Assembly: GCF_024628805.1 (NCBI RefSeq)
Contig: NZ_CP102382.1
Coordinates: 1,054,001-1,118,000 of the forward strand
Direction: 5' to 3'
Source of the DNA: Paenimyroides aestuarii
GTDB lineage: Bacteria; Bacteroidota; Bacteroidia; Flavobacteriales; Flavobacteriaceae
Length of the DNA: 64,000 bases
The notes under the pieces were generated by a model, which was given only the letters and a program-made list of their open reading frames with translations, was not told the DNA's origin and ran no database searches. Positions 41,013 through 49,797 of the stretch are shown in pieces. The position numbers and the translations under genes were made by a program. Numbering within the stretch: position 1 is the first letter of the stretch; each line of letters begins with the position of its first letter.

Positions 41013-42182
41013 ATGGAATTTGCAAAAGTTATATTAAAACAAGGAAAAGAAAAATCGGTTTTGCGCAAGCATCCGTGGGTTTTTAGCGGAGCCGTTTTTG
41101 GGGTAAGTGATGAATTGGAAGACGGACAAACAGTTGATGTAACCACTTACGATGGTAAACATTTAGCAACAGGGTTTTATAGCGATAAAGGCAGCATAGC
41201 AATTCGAATATTAACGTTTGCCGATGAGTATTTTTCTGATGATTTTTGGCAAATTCGCTTCCAAGCAGCTTGGGAATTGCGCTTAAAACTTCTAGATATA
41301 GAGCAAACAAACGCCTTTCGATTGATTCATGGCGAAGGCGATGGCATTCCGGGTTTAATCATCGATTATTACAATAAAAATTTCGTGGTACAAGCACACT
41401 CCACAGGAATTTATCTAAATATGCAAAAAATTTCTGAAGCCATTCAAAAGTGTTTTCCTGGTTTTTGCGAAACCATTTATTGCAAAAGTGCGCAAACATT
41501 GCCACAAACCGGAACCGATTTTCATTTGTTTGGAACCAACGACCAAACAATAGCCAAAGAAAACAGCATACAATTTCATGTAAATTGGGTAGAAGGTCAA
41601 AAAACGGGGTTCTTTTTAGATCAACGCGAAAACAGAAAATTATTACAACGTTATTCTAAAGGTAAGAAAGTTTTAAACACTTTTTGTTATACCGGCGGAT
41701 TCTCTATTTATGCCATGCATGCAGGCGCACAATTAGTTACATCGGTAGATATTTCAGAAAAAGCTGTGAAACTGGCAGCACAAAATATGGAATTAAACTT
41801 TCCAGCGAGCAACCACCAAGCAATTGCATCAGATGTTTTTGAATTCTTGAAAGAAAACAAACACCAATATGAAGTTATTGTGTTAGATCCGCCCGCATTT
41901 GCAAAAAACATTAAAAGCAAACACACCGCCACACAAGCTTACAAACGATTAAATAGTGCAGGTTTAAAAACAATTGCTAAAGGAGGCTTCTTATTCACCT
42001 TTTCATGTTCGCAAGTAATAGATGATGTACTTTTCTACCATACGGTTGCTGCTGCTGCTATAGAGTCGGGCAGAAAGGTACGAGTTCTGCACAAGCTTTC
42101 GCAAGGACCAGACCATCCTGTAAACATGTTTCACCCCGAAGGATCTTATCTCAAAGGACTTGTTTTGTATGTAGAAGAGTAG
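41013..42182 (+). CDS. Class I rRNA methyltransferase (RlmI/YwbD family)
   Basis: This 389-residue cytoplasmic enzyme methylates a cytosine of 23S rRNA in known family members. It has an N-terminal PUA domain (about 1-75; RKHPWVFSGAVFGV) and a middle RlmI-like region with QKTGFFLDQRENR near 192. A Rossmann methyltransferase domain has the SAM-binding VLNTFCYTGGFSIYAMHAG near 215 and VIVLDPPAFAK near 288 (DPPxF motif). A late Cys (FTFSCS) is also typical. Length matches E. coli RlmI (396). Confidence 0.88.
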   Translation: MEFAKVILKQGKEKSVLRKHPWVFSGAVFGVSDELEDGQTVDVTTYDGKHLATGFYSDKGSIAIRILTFADEYFSDDFWQIRFQAAWELRLKLLDIEQTNAFRLIHGEGDGIPGLIIDYYNKNFVVQAHSTGIYLNMQKISEAIQKCFPGFCETIYCKSAQTLPQTGTDFHLFGTNDQTIAKENSIQFHVNWVEGQKTGFFLDQRENRKLLQRYSKGKKVLNTFCYTGGFSIYAMHAGAQLVTSVDISEKAVKLAAQNMELNFPASNHQAIASDVFEFLKENKHQYEVIVLDPPAFAKNIKSKHTATQAYKRLNSAGLKTIAKGGFLFTFSCSQVIDDVLFYHTVAAAAIESGRKVRVLHKLSQGPDHPVNMFHPEGSYLKGLVLYVEE

Positions 42183-42253
42183 TTTTTAAAGGGTTTTAGA
42201 ATATTTCTTGAAAAATAGCATTAAAAAGCTACCTGCTTTTCAAAAAAAAAAAT

Positions 42254-42261
42254 TACATTTG
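42254..42261 (+). promoter_or_regulatory. -7 promoter box of the small lipoprotein gene
   Basis: TACATTTG matches TAnnTTTG, 23 bases before the ATG at 42285. Confidence 0.55.
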
Positions 42262-42284
42262 ATTAAACAATTAAAATTTCGTAT

Positions 42285-42692
42285 ATGAAAAAACTAGTGT
42301 TATCAGCAGTGTTCGCATCAGCTATGTTAGTAGTATCTTGTGATGAAAAAAAAGCTGCAGTTGAAGAAACAACAACAACAGAAACAGAAACAACTGTAGA
42401 TCCTGCAACAGAAACGCAAACTACAACAACTACTACTGAAACAACTTTAGAAGTGCCTAAATTTAGTTCTCCTGAAGCTCAAAAAATGGCAGAAGAATAT
42501 ACTGCATTTATAAAAGAGCAAATGGATGCAGCTAAATCTGGAGACGCAGCTAAAATCACAGAATTACAAGCGAAAGCTACTGAGTGGAGTAAAAAACAAG
42601 CTGAATTAGCTGGAAAATTAACAGCTGAGGATGTTAAATTATGGCAAGAGTATGTTACTAAATTAAGCGAGCAATTAGCTAAAGGAATGTAA
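42285..42692 (+). CDS. Small Thr-rich lipoprotein, paralogue 1
   Basis: This 135-residue protein has lipobox VVSC with Cys19 and DEKK after it (acidic, suits outer-membrane surface targeting in Bacteroidota). A Thr/Glu low-complexity linker (about residues 28-58) leads to a helical C-terminal domain: SPEAQKMAEEYTAFIKEQMD, then a second helix pair ending KLSEQLAKGM. The C-terminal domain is recognisably related to the next protein (42808). Function unknown. Confidence 0.75.
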   Translation: MKKLVLSAVFASAMLVVSCDEKKAAVEETTTTETETTVDPATETQTTTTTTETTLEVPKFSSPEAQKMAEEYTAFIKEQMDAAKSGDAAKITELQAKATEWSKKQAELAGKLTAEDVKLWQEYVTKLSEQLAKGM

Positions 42693-42716
42693 TATACCCT
42701 CAAAACAAATTATTTT

Positions 42717-42753
42717 AAAAGACATGGCTTCAACGCTGTGTCTTTTTTTTTTT
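42717..42753 (+). terminator. Terminator between the two small lipoprotein genes
   Basis: AAAAGACA (42717-42724) pairs with TGTCTTTT (42739-42746) and a run of T follows. Confidence 0.75.
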
Positions 42754-42807
42754 TCAATGCATGTATTTTTTTAGTACATTTATTAAATCATAAAAAATTG
42801 GAAAATC

Positions 42808-43185
42808 ATGAAAAAGTTAATTTATCCATTATTAGCAGTAGCTGTTTTTACTGCTTGTAAAAAAGAAGAGAATAAAGTGCAAGAACCAATGGTTGATCCG
42901 CCGGTAGAAAGTGTAAATAATGTGCCAGAACCACCAACGGATGAGCCAATAAATGTACCATCGTTTCAGTATGTAGAAGCAGATCAATTTGCAAAAGAAT
43001 ACAGTAATTTTGTACAAGATTATCGCACTGCAACCGCAAATAATGATTCACAAGCGCTAGAAAAACTGGGACCAAAGCTAAATGATTATCAAGAAAGAGC
43101 TGTTGAGTTAGCTAAACGAGTTCCGCAGGAAGAAGCTGTGGCGTTTCAAGACTTTATTAATCGATTGGAAATGTATATTAGATAA
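42808..43185 (+). CDS. Small Pro-rich lipoprotein, paralogue 2
   Basis: This 125-residue protein has lipobox VFTAC with Cys17, then KKEENK. A Pro/Val/Glu-rich linker (about 25-55) precedes a helical domain (ADQFAKEYSNFVQDYRTATA, then a helix pair ending FINRLEMYIR). The helical domain aligns with paralogue 1 (A-x-x-YxxF, KL/KA, Q-A-x-ELA, QEYV/QDFI), so they descend from one gene. Both also have the same layout of signal peptide, acidic linker and helical domain. Function unknown. Confidence 0.75.
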   Translation: MKKLIYPLLAVAVFTACKKEENKVQEPMVDPPVESVNNVPEPPTDEPINVPSFQYVEADQFAKEYSNFVQDYRTATANNDSQALEKLGPKLNDYQERAVELAKRVPQEEAVAFQDFINRLEMYIR

Positions 43186-43238
43186 AGACCGCAAACACGG
43201 AAACATTCCGTTGTAGTTTGTTAGCAATTTGATATTAG

Positions 43239-43275
43239 AACCTGCAAGGTCTGCATGACCTTGTAGGTTTTTTTC
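43239..43275 (+). repeat. Palindromic intergenic repeat, single copy, acting as terminator
   Basis: AACCTGCAAGGTC (43239-43251) and GACCTTGTAGGTT (43257-43269) form a 13-bp stem with one mismatch, followed by a T-run. The arms are the same as those of the twin-palindrome element at 3273 and 60996. It lies between convergent genes and can terminate the plus-strand lipoprotein gene. Confidence 0.7.
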
Positions 43276-43548
43276 TTAATTTAAAATAGCCAGAACCAAC
43301 GCAGCCATTAAAAAAGATAAAGAAAATGCTATTAAACTTTTGTTATGAATATTAGCTTTAAAATGATGTAGTATAAAACGTATAAGAATACCACCAAAAA
43401 AAGTATAAACTATAAGCTGAACAACAACTAAAAGAAAATCAGCTAAATTCATTATTTGTGTGATTCCATTTTGACCTTCAGCATACGATTTATTACTAAA
43501 AAGAAGCAAAAGAAAAAACAAAGTTAATGCTCCTAATTTATTCTTCAT
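43276..43548 (-). CDS. Small membrane protein at the end of the efflux operon
   Basis: This 90-residue protein has a possible signal peptide (residues 1-23, SYA) and two hydrophobic helices (about 38-60 and 70-88). Its start overlaps the stop codon of the TolC-like gene by one base (TAATG on the minus strand), so it is part of the efflux operon. No family recognised. It might be an accessory subunit of the exporter, but nothing in the sequence tests this. Confidence 0.6.
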   Translation of the reverse strand: MKNKLGALTLFFLLLLFSNKSYAEGQNGITQIMNLADFLLVVVQLIVYTFFGGILIRFILHHFKANIHNKSLIAFSLSFLMAALVLAILN

Positions 43549-44909
43549 TATTCTGTTTCATTTGGTATGATTGGAATTCCAAAGTAGAATTCTAATATAC
43601 GAGTGCGGAATAAATAGTCGTATTTGGTGCGTAATAAATCAGATTGTGTGTTCACCAAAAGCGTTTGCGATTGGTTGTAATCAAAAGCTGTTGCCATACC
43701 ATTTTCGTAGCGTTCTTTTGTATAGCGAAATGCTTCCTCGCGCGATTTAAGCATTTCTCGGGTTGCTAGATAGGTTTCTAACGCACCTTTTGCATCGGCA
43801 TAAGCAGTATAAATGTTTCGCTCTAAGTCTAATTCAGTTTGTTCTAAAGCCAAACGCGATTTTTCTAAGTTTACTTTTGTTCGTTCTATATTGTTTCGTG
43901 CAGAAAATCCATTGAAAATTGGAATATTCAGTTGCAGACCAAAATTATGACCTTTAAACATATCTAATTGTTCAAAAAATGGAGGTGGTGCCATCACGCC
44001 GCCTAATCCATTGGGCACATTGGCATAGGAAACACGCGAACTAAAGCTATAGAAACCAACCAATGAAGGCAAGCGAGCACCTTTGGCAATGTCAACATCT
44101 TTTTCGGCAATTTTCACATTGTTTTCGGCAATTTTTAGTTCGGTACGTTCTTGTTTTGCCTGTTGATAAATCGATTCGGGCGTTTCAAAGAAAATAGAAT
44201 TGGGTTGAAATTCGTATTCGACATCGGCAATATCAAACGCTTTAAAATCTTCCATTTGTAGCAGTTGTGCCAAACTCATTTTAGAAACCAATAACGCATA
44301 TTCTGCTTGGATGATTCGCTGTTTTCCGGTGGCTAAGGTTGCTTTCATATCATATAAATCGCCACTGGGAATCATTCCAGCATCAACCAAAGCTTGCGAA
44401 CGCACCAATTGCAAACTATCGGCACTGAATTGTTGCTTTTGAACTTTAATGTTTTCTTTGTTAAACAATATCTGCAAATAGGCATTTACCACATTTAAAG
44501 CCACATCTTCTTCCATTTTTAAATGTTGGTATTGCGAGGAAATCACTGCCAATTTTGATCTGCGAAAGCGGTTTTGATTTTGCAATCCGCGAAAAAGATC
44601 AATGCCCGCTGTGGCACCAACCGACGTAAACTGGGTAGTTTGGTTTTCTAGCAAACCCGTTGTGATGTTTGTGTTTAAACCAATGTTCCATGAATGAGAT
44701 GCTGAGGCGTTTAAGGTGGGCAAAAAACTTCCATAAGCATCTTTTTCATCAATATTTGCCAGCTGGTTGTCTAATTCAATTTGTTTAATAGATACGTTGT
44801 TTTCCATGGCGTGCCTCACACATTCGTCTAACGTCCATTTTTTTTGGGCAAACGAATTTCCTGTCCAAAATACACAAATTGCAATAATTATTTTTGATAG
44901 TATTTTCAT
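43548..44909 (-). CDS. TolC-family outer-membrane efflux protein
   Basis: This 453-residue protein has a signal peptide (about 1-21, NSFAQ). The mature part shows two similar halves of long coiled helices, as in TolC: a first half starting WTLDECVRHAMENNVSIKQI and a second with RSRLALEQTELDLERNIYTA (approximately). It would form the trimeric outer-membrane channel for the ABC exporter encoded upstream on the same transcript. Length is typical. Confidence 0.9.
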   Translation of the reverse strand: MKILSKIIIAICVFWTGNSFAQKKWTLDECVRHAMENNVSIKQIELDNQLANIDEKDAYGSFLPTLNASASHSWNIGLNTNITTGLLENQTTQFTSVGATAGIDLFRGLQNQNRFRRSKLAVISSQYQHLKMEEDVALNVVNAYLQILFNKENIKVQKQQFSADSLQLVRSQALVDAGMIPSGDLYDMKATLATGKQRIIQAEYALLVSKMSLAQLLQMEDFKAFDIADVEYEFQPNSIFFETPESIYQQAKQERTELKIAENNVKIAEKDVDIAKGARLPSLVGFYSFSSRVSYANVPNGLGGVMAPPPFFEQLDMFKGHNFGLQLNIPIFNGFSARNNIERTKVNLEKSRLALEQTELDLERNIYTAYADAKGALETYLATREMLKSREEAFRYTKERYENGMATAFDYNQSQTLLVNTQSDLLRTKYDYLFRTRILEFYFGIPIIPNETE

Positions 44910-44982
44910 GCTTTAATATTGTTTAGTTGTTTAACTGTGATTTGTTTAACCGATTAATTAATATAACAAATCAACGATTCAA

Positions 44983-46080
44983 CTACTTTTTAACCTGGTT
45001 CCAGACTTTTATTTTATCGTTTTTGGTGATTCCTTTCTTAATTTGCACATAAATGCCATCGCTCACTCCTAATTCTACATTTCTACGTTCAAATTTTTGA
45101 TCTGCAACCATAACTTCCACAAATGATTTTTTGGTTTTCTCGTCGTATTGCACCAAACCTTCTTTTATTGCCAAAACATCATCTGCCTTTGATAGGATAA
45201 TCGAAGCATTTGCACTTAATCCAGAACGAATAAAAGTAGTGTCTTTATTAACCAAAGTACCTTTTATGGGAAACTGCATTGCCCCGTTTTCATTCACGCC
45301 TTTTGGAGCAATATAATCTAAAACAGCATCAAACTTTTTATTTTCAATGGCACCCACCGTAATTTCTAGTGGAAGCCCTAATTTGATTTTACCTACTTCC
45401 GATTCGTCTAATTTTCCTTCAAAAATCATGTTGCTCACATCTGCCAAACTTGCAATGGTGGTTCCTTCGTTGAAATTGTTTGCTTCAATTACTTGATTTC
45501 CCTTTTTAACAGGCACATCAAGCACCATACCCGAAACAGTTGATCTAATTAAGGTTTGTGCGATATTGCTCATGCCTTTGGTAGTTCCTGTTCGAATGAT
45601 TTCTGCATTTTGAACAGTAGCGCTATACGATTGTTGGGCTTGTTTATAAGCTGTTTCGGCAGTATCGAAATCATTGGCAGAAATAACCCCTTTATTAAAC
45701 AAGGTTTTTTGGCGCTCGTAGATTCTTTTTTGATTTTCTAAATCGATTTTTGCTGTTTGAATTTGATTGTTTGCCGAGTTTAAGCTTGATACATTGGGTA
45801 CCACTTTAATTTTTGCAATTAAATCGCCATTTTTAATATAGTCGCCAGCTTCTACATATACTTCTTCTATAATTCCGGATATGTTTGGTTTAATCAGCAC
45901 TTCTTCTTTTGGGTTGATGTTTCCGGTGGCAACTGTACTTTTAGATATAGAGCGTATTTCGGCTTTTTCGGTTTCGTACACCACTGGCGGTTGTGCATTT
46001 TTTTGATACAACCAAAATAATGCACCTGCAAAAGCTATTGCTAAAAAAACTAAAATGGAAATGGTACAACCTTTTTTCAT
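44983..46080 (-). CDS. MacA-like periplasmic adaptor (HlyD/RND family)
   Basis: This 365-residue protein has an N-terminal membrane anchor (ISILVFLAIAFAGALFWLY). The beta-barrel/lipoyl/hairpin layout follows: lipoyl half VATGNINPKEEVLIKPNISG near 53, a coiled-coil hairpin (about 100-170), then the second lipoyl half LIRSTVSGMVLDVPVKKGNQ and beta-barrel. It bridges the ABC permeases and the TolC channel across the periplasm. Starts 36 bases after the DUF4260 gene. Confidence 0.9.
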   Translation of the reverse strand: MKKGCTISILVFLAIAFAGALFWLYQKNAQPPVVYETEKAEIRSISKSTVATGNINPKEEVLIKPNISGIIEEVYVEAGDYIKNGDLIAKIKVVPNVSSLNSANNQIQTAKIDLENQKRIYERQKTLFNKGVISANDFDTAETAYKQAQQSYSATVQNAEIIRTGTTKGMSNIAQTLIRSTVSGMVLDVPVKKGNQVIEANNFNEGTTIASLADVSNMIFEGKLDESEVGKIKLGLPLEITVGAIENKKFDAVLDYIAPKGVNENGAMQFPIKGTLVNKDTTFIRSGLSANASIILSKADDVLAIKEGLVQYDEKTKKSFVEVMVADQKFERRNVELGVSDGIYVQIKKGITKNDKIKVWNQVKK

Positions 46081-46116
46081 ATCTATTTTTTATTTAATCG
46101 TTTATCGTTTATGTGT

Positions 46117-46491
46117 TTAATTATTTTTACTACCTATCCAACCAAGATGTGTATGCTTAAAATGATCATCGAATTTTAGCCCGTAACCAAACATCCGATC
46201 CATTGCCGAATGTCCAAATAGGACAATTCCTGCTAATGATACTGCTGGCTGATTAAACCAAAATCCTATTATCAATAGTGTAATCGCAATCAATTTATGG
46301 TGAAACAAATTATAAACAAATGCGCCTGTTCTCGGGTTTATCAAATAACCAAACATGGAAATATCTGGCAATAAAAGGCAAGCAGGAAATAACCACCAAG
46401 AAAATTCTAGCTGGCTAAACAAGAAGATGGAAAGTGCAAACTGCGCCAGCTCTTCTCCTTTTAAAATATTGTTCATTTTTGCTTGATCCAT
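46117..46491 (-). CDS. DUF4260 family membrane protein
   Basis: This 124-residue protein has about four hydrophobic helices. The DUF4260 signature is present: PDISMFGYLINPRTGAFVYN followed by LFHHK, then GHSAMDRMFGYGLKFDDHFK and THLGWIG. Several His and Asp residues (NLFHHK, GHSAMDR, FKHTHLG) lie near membrane borders. Function of the family is unknown. It is embedded in the efflux operon: 4 bases from the upstream permease gene and 36 from macA. Confidence 0.85.
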   Translation of the reverse strand: MDQAKMNNILKGEELAQFALSIFLFSQLEFSWWLFPACLLLPDISMFGYLINPRTGAFVYNLFHHKLIAITLLIIGFWFNQPAVSLAGIVLFGHSAMDRMFGYGLKFDDHFKHTHLGWIGSKNN

Positions 46492-46495
46492 AGAT

Positions 46496-47764
46496 TTATT
46501 CTGTTCTTAAGGCATCAATTGGTTTTACTTTAATGGCTGTAATTGCGGGAATTAATCCTGCTAAAAGTCCGGCAAAAACAAGTATTAATAATGCAATTAC
46601 CACTACGCCTAAATGTACGCTTGGGTTTACAATTGGTATTTGGTCTTTATTGGGTGCTTGTTCCAATCCAAAATTGATCAATGCCAGCACCACCGATGCA
46701 AAAATGATTCCTGCCATACCAGCAATGAGCGATAAAACTACCGATTCGGTAAGAATTTGCTTGATAATTACAGCGGGTGTGGCACCTAATGCTCTGCGGA
46801 TGCCAATTTCTTGGGTGCGTTCTTTTACAATAATCAGCATAATGTTTACAATACCAATGATACCCGAACCCAATATAAAAATTCCTACAATGTATGAAAC
46901 CGCTGTTAAAATGGAAAACAACCCATTTATCTTTTTAAATTCTTGATACAAATCAAAATGTCCAATGGCTCTTTCATCGGCCGGATCAATGGTGTGGCGG
47001 TTTTTCAACAAATCAAAAATATTAGCTTTAATATCGGTAATAGGTGTTTGATCATCGGCAGTAATTGCCATCCATCCCACTACATCGCCATAATTAAACG
47101 CTTGCTGAAAGGTAGTAAAAGGCATAAAAAGTTGTTTTTGACTTTCTTCTGCATCGCCTCCCATATTCGAAATGCTTTTATATACTCCTACTACTAAAAA
47201 ATTTACACCTTGTACTTTTATGTACGAGCCTAAAACTTCTTCGCCCGGTTCATATAATTCCCGAATAACGCCTTCCCCAATCACGGTTACTTTTCGTTTG
47301 TTTGCAATATCTCCATAATTAATAAATCGCCCTTTAAGAATGTCCATTGGTTGTTGCAAAATAAACTCTGGGTAATCACCATACACGTTATAAGCACCTG
47401 TTTTAGTGCCGCGAACCACGTTGTTGCTTCCTCTAAATCCTCCTAACTGGTTACGGGGAGAAACATATAACAGCCCATTGATATTTCTTTTAATAGCATC
47501 CACATCACCGTTTTTAAAGTTGAAATTTCTGCCTTGCGGCAAGCCTTTAAAAGGTTTTGATGTAGCTTGTGTCCACATAAACATGGTGTTGGTAGATAAA
47601 CCACCCATTTGCCTTTTGATTCCATTTTGCAAACCCTGACTTGCAGAAAGCAGAATTACCAAAATAAAAATACCCCAAAACACACCAAACGCCGTGATGA
47701 GTGTTCTAAAAGGGTTGGCTGAAAGCGCCTCAATGATTTCATTCCATTTATCTCGGTTAAACAT
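46496..47764 (-). CDS. MacB-like ABC transporter permease (FtsX family), second copy
   Basis: This 422-residue inner-membrane protein has one N-terminal helix (about residues 17-40, NPFRTLITAFGVFWGIFILV), a large periplasmic MacB_PCD domain, and three C-terminal helices (about 280-410) with the FtsX pattern VKERTQEIGIRRALGATPAV. It has no ATPase domain of its own and pairs with the separate ATPase gene. Together with the upstream paralogue it probably forms a heterodimer. The two genes are 2 bases apart. Confidence 0.9.
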   Translation of the reverse strand: MFNRDKWNEIIEALSANPFRTLITAFGVFWGIFILVILLSASQGLQNGIKRQMGGLSTNTMFMWTQATSKPFKGLPQGRNFNFKNGDVDAIKRNINGLLYVSPRNQLGGFRGSNNVVRGTKTGAYNVYGDYPEFILQQPMDILKGRFINYGDIANKRKVTVIGEGVIRELYEPGEEVLGSYIKVQGVNFLVVGVYKSISNMGGDAEESQKQLFMPFTTFQQAFNYGDVVGWMAITADDQTPITDIKANIFDLLKNRHTIDPADERAIGHFDLYQEFKKINGLFSILTAVSYIVGIFILGSGIIGIVNIMLIIVKERTQEIGIRRALGATPAVIIKQILTESVVLSLIAGMAGIIFASVVLALINFGLEQAPNKDQIPIVNPSVHLGVVVIALLILVFAGLLAGLIPAITAIKVKPIDALRTE

Positions 47765-47766
47765 AT

Positions 47767-49014
47767 TTATTCTCCTCTTAATGCAACAATAGGTCTAATT
47801 TTTGCAGCTTTATACGCAGGAACAAATCCTGCGAAAGCTCCGGCAACAATTAATATGATCAATGTGGTTATAGCTACGTTAAAATCCACTTCGGGGCGGG
47901 TAAAAAAGTCGGCTTCCACATACGGGCCAATGAATTCCCAAACCAACAAACCTGCTATTAATCCAGAAAAACCGGCAATAACGGTAATAAAAACTGCTTC
48001 GTGCAAAATCATGGTTATGATAGAAAATGGCGAAGCTCCCAAGGCTTTTCTAATTCCGATTTCTTTTGTTCGTTCCTTCACAATAATCAGCATGATATTG
48101 CCCACACCAACCACGCCTGCGATGATGGTACAAATACCCACAAACCAGAAAAAGGCTTTCACCCCGCCGGTAACAATGTAAATGTTTTTGGCTTGTTCTA
48201 ACGAATTGTTTATCACCAATGCACCTTCATCGTCGGGTGCTATATTGTGGCGCGCTTTTAAAAACGTGCTAAGTTCATTGGTAAAAGCTTGTGATTCTGC
48301 TACAGCGTTATCAAAATCGGCACCTTTTCTAAGTGTAAATGCCATGCTGCGAATACTGTCGCCGGCACTATAAGCTTTTTGGGCAGTAGCAATAGGGATA
48401 AACACGCGGCTTTCTTCTCGTTCGCCGCCCGGATCGGTATAAACACCAACAACTTTATAAATCATTCCCGAAACATTGAGCTCTTTCCCCAAAGGATTTT
48501 CTCCTTTTTTAAAAAGATCTGATGCCACTTTTTGGCCAATGATGATATTTTTTTCAAAGTTGGAAATATCGTTTTGATTGATGAATCGCCCTTTTGTAAT
48601 TGATGCATTTTCGATAAACTGATAATCGGGGTGCACCCCTTCCACCCGATAGTTTCCGGTTTCTTCTTTATACACAATGTTTCCATTCCAAACCGAAAAA
48701 ACAGCCGATTTTCTATCGATATAATCCTTAAATAAACGGGTGGTATATTCATAATCGGAATTGCGAAGCTGCACATTTCTGCCCACGCCCAAACCTTTGT
48801 ATTCTTTTTGAGTTACACCTGCCCAAACGCTGATTCGGTTTACAGCATCTTGTTCAAACTGTTTTTGAATGCCGTTTTGAATACCGTTTCCGGCACCCAA
48901 CAAAATTACGAGGATAAAAATACCCGAAGCCACAGAAACGCCCGTAAGCACCGTTCGCAGCTTGTTTTTAGCTAATCCTTCGAATATTTCTTGCCAGCGT
49001 TCAATACTAAACAT
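47767..49014 (-). CDS. MacB-like ABC transporter permease (FtsX family), first copy
   Basis: This 415-residue protein has the same build as the downstream permease: N-terminal helix (NKLRTVLTGVSVASGIFILV), periplasmic domain, three C-terminal helices, and the signature VKERTKEIGIRKALGASPFS. It overlaps the ATPase gene by 8 bases. Two distinct permeases served by one ATPase suggest a heterodimeric MacB-type pump. Substrate may be a peptide, lipopeptide, macrolide or other envelope compound; it cannot be read. Confidence 0.9.
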   Translation of the reverse strand: MFSIERWQEIFEGLAKNKLRTVLTGVSVASGIFILVILLGAGNGIQNGIQKQFEQDAVNRISVWAGVTQKEYKGLGVGRNVQLRNSDYEYTTRLFKDYIDRKSAVFSVWNGNIVYKEETGNYRVEGVHPDYQFIENASITKGRFINQNDISNFEKNIIIGQKVASDLFKKGENPLGKELNVSGMIYKVVGVYTDPGGEREESRVFIPIATAQKAYSAGDSIRSMAFTLRKGADFDNAVAESQAFTNELSTFLKARHNIAPDDEGALVINNSLEQAKNIYIVTGGVKAFFWFVGICTIIAGVVGVGNIMLIIVKERTKEIGIRKALGASPFSIITMILHEAVFITVIAGFSGLIAGLLVWEFIGPYVEADFFTRPEVDFNVAITTLIILIVAGAFAGFVPAYKAAKIRPIVALRGE

Positions 49015-49708
49015 ATTGCGATGCTCTTACTTGGTTAACAATTTTATCAGATTCTATTTGCCCGTCTTTTAAAAAAACAATTCGCTTGGTCATGTCTGCA
49101 ATATCGGGTTCGTGGGTTACCACCAAAACGGTTTTTCCTTCATCGTTTATTTGTTGGATTAAATCCATAACTTCATACGATGTTTTGGTGTCTAAAGCCC
49201 CTGTTGGCTCATCTGCAAGCAACACTTTTGGGTTGGAAGCCAACGCACGGGCAATTGCCACACGTTGTTTTTGTCCGCCCGATAATTCATTGGGTAAATG
49301 TTTTGCCCAATTTGCCAAGCCCACTTTTTCTAAATAATGCATAGAGCGCTCCATGCGTTCTTTTCGAGCCATACCTTGATAATACAAAGGAAGAGCCACA
49401 TTATCCAATGCCGTTTTGTAATTAATTAAATTAAATGATTGAAAAACAAAACCTAAAAATTGATTGCGGTATTGCGATGCAATGGTTTCGTTGAGGTTTT
49501 TAATGGGCACACCGTCTAAGATGTAAGAGCCTTCATCGGCTTCATCTAAAATTCCGATGATATTCAACAATGTTGATTTACCCGAACCCGAACTTCCCAT
49601 AATAGAAACAAATTCACCTTCTTTTACATTAAAATTGATTCCTTTCAGAACATGTAATGCGTTTTTACCCATTTGGTAGGATTTGTGAAGCTCTTTAATT
49701 TCTATCAT
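49007..49708 (-). CDS. ABC transporter ATP-binding protein (MacB/LolD type)
   Basis: This 233-residue cytoplasmic ATPase has Walker A GSSGSGKST (about 37-45), the Q-loop FQSFNLI, ABC signature LSGGQKQRVAIARAL near 141-155 and Walker B VLLADEPTGALD near 160-171, with a switch His in VVTHEPDIAD. All catalytic residues are in place. It is the first gene of the efflux operon (ATPase, two permeases, DUF4260, adaptor, TolC, small protein) and would power mechanotransmission through the FtsX-type permeases. Confidence 0.93.
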   Translation of the reverse strand: MIEIKELHKSYQMGKNALHVLKGINFNVKEGEFVSIMGSSGSGKSTLLNIIGILDEADEGSYILDGVPIKNLNETIASQYRNQFLGFVFQSFNLINYKTALDNVALPLYYQGMARKERMERSMHYLEKVGLANWAKHLPNELSGGQKQRVAIARALASNPKVLLADEPTGALDTKTSYEVMDLIQQINDEGKTVLVVTHEPDIADMTKRIVFLKDGQIESDKIVNQVRASQYV

Positions 49709-49797
49709 GATACTGCTGTTTTTAAGTGTTGTTTGTTAGTGAGTATGGTTTTTTTTGAAATGTTACAAATGATTAGTGTTTTTTTAACCTACCGCTT

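Noticed and set aside
46533..48373. Open frames on the plus strand opposite the MacB-like permease genes
   Set aside because: They mirror the coding strand of clear FtsX-family genes and have no domain pattern or promoter.
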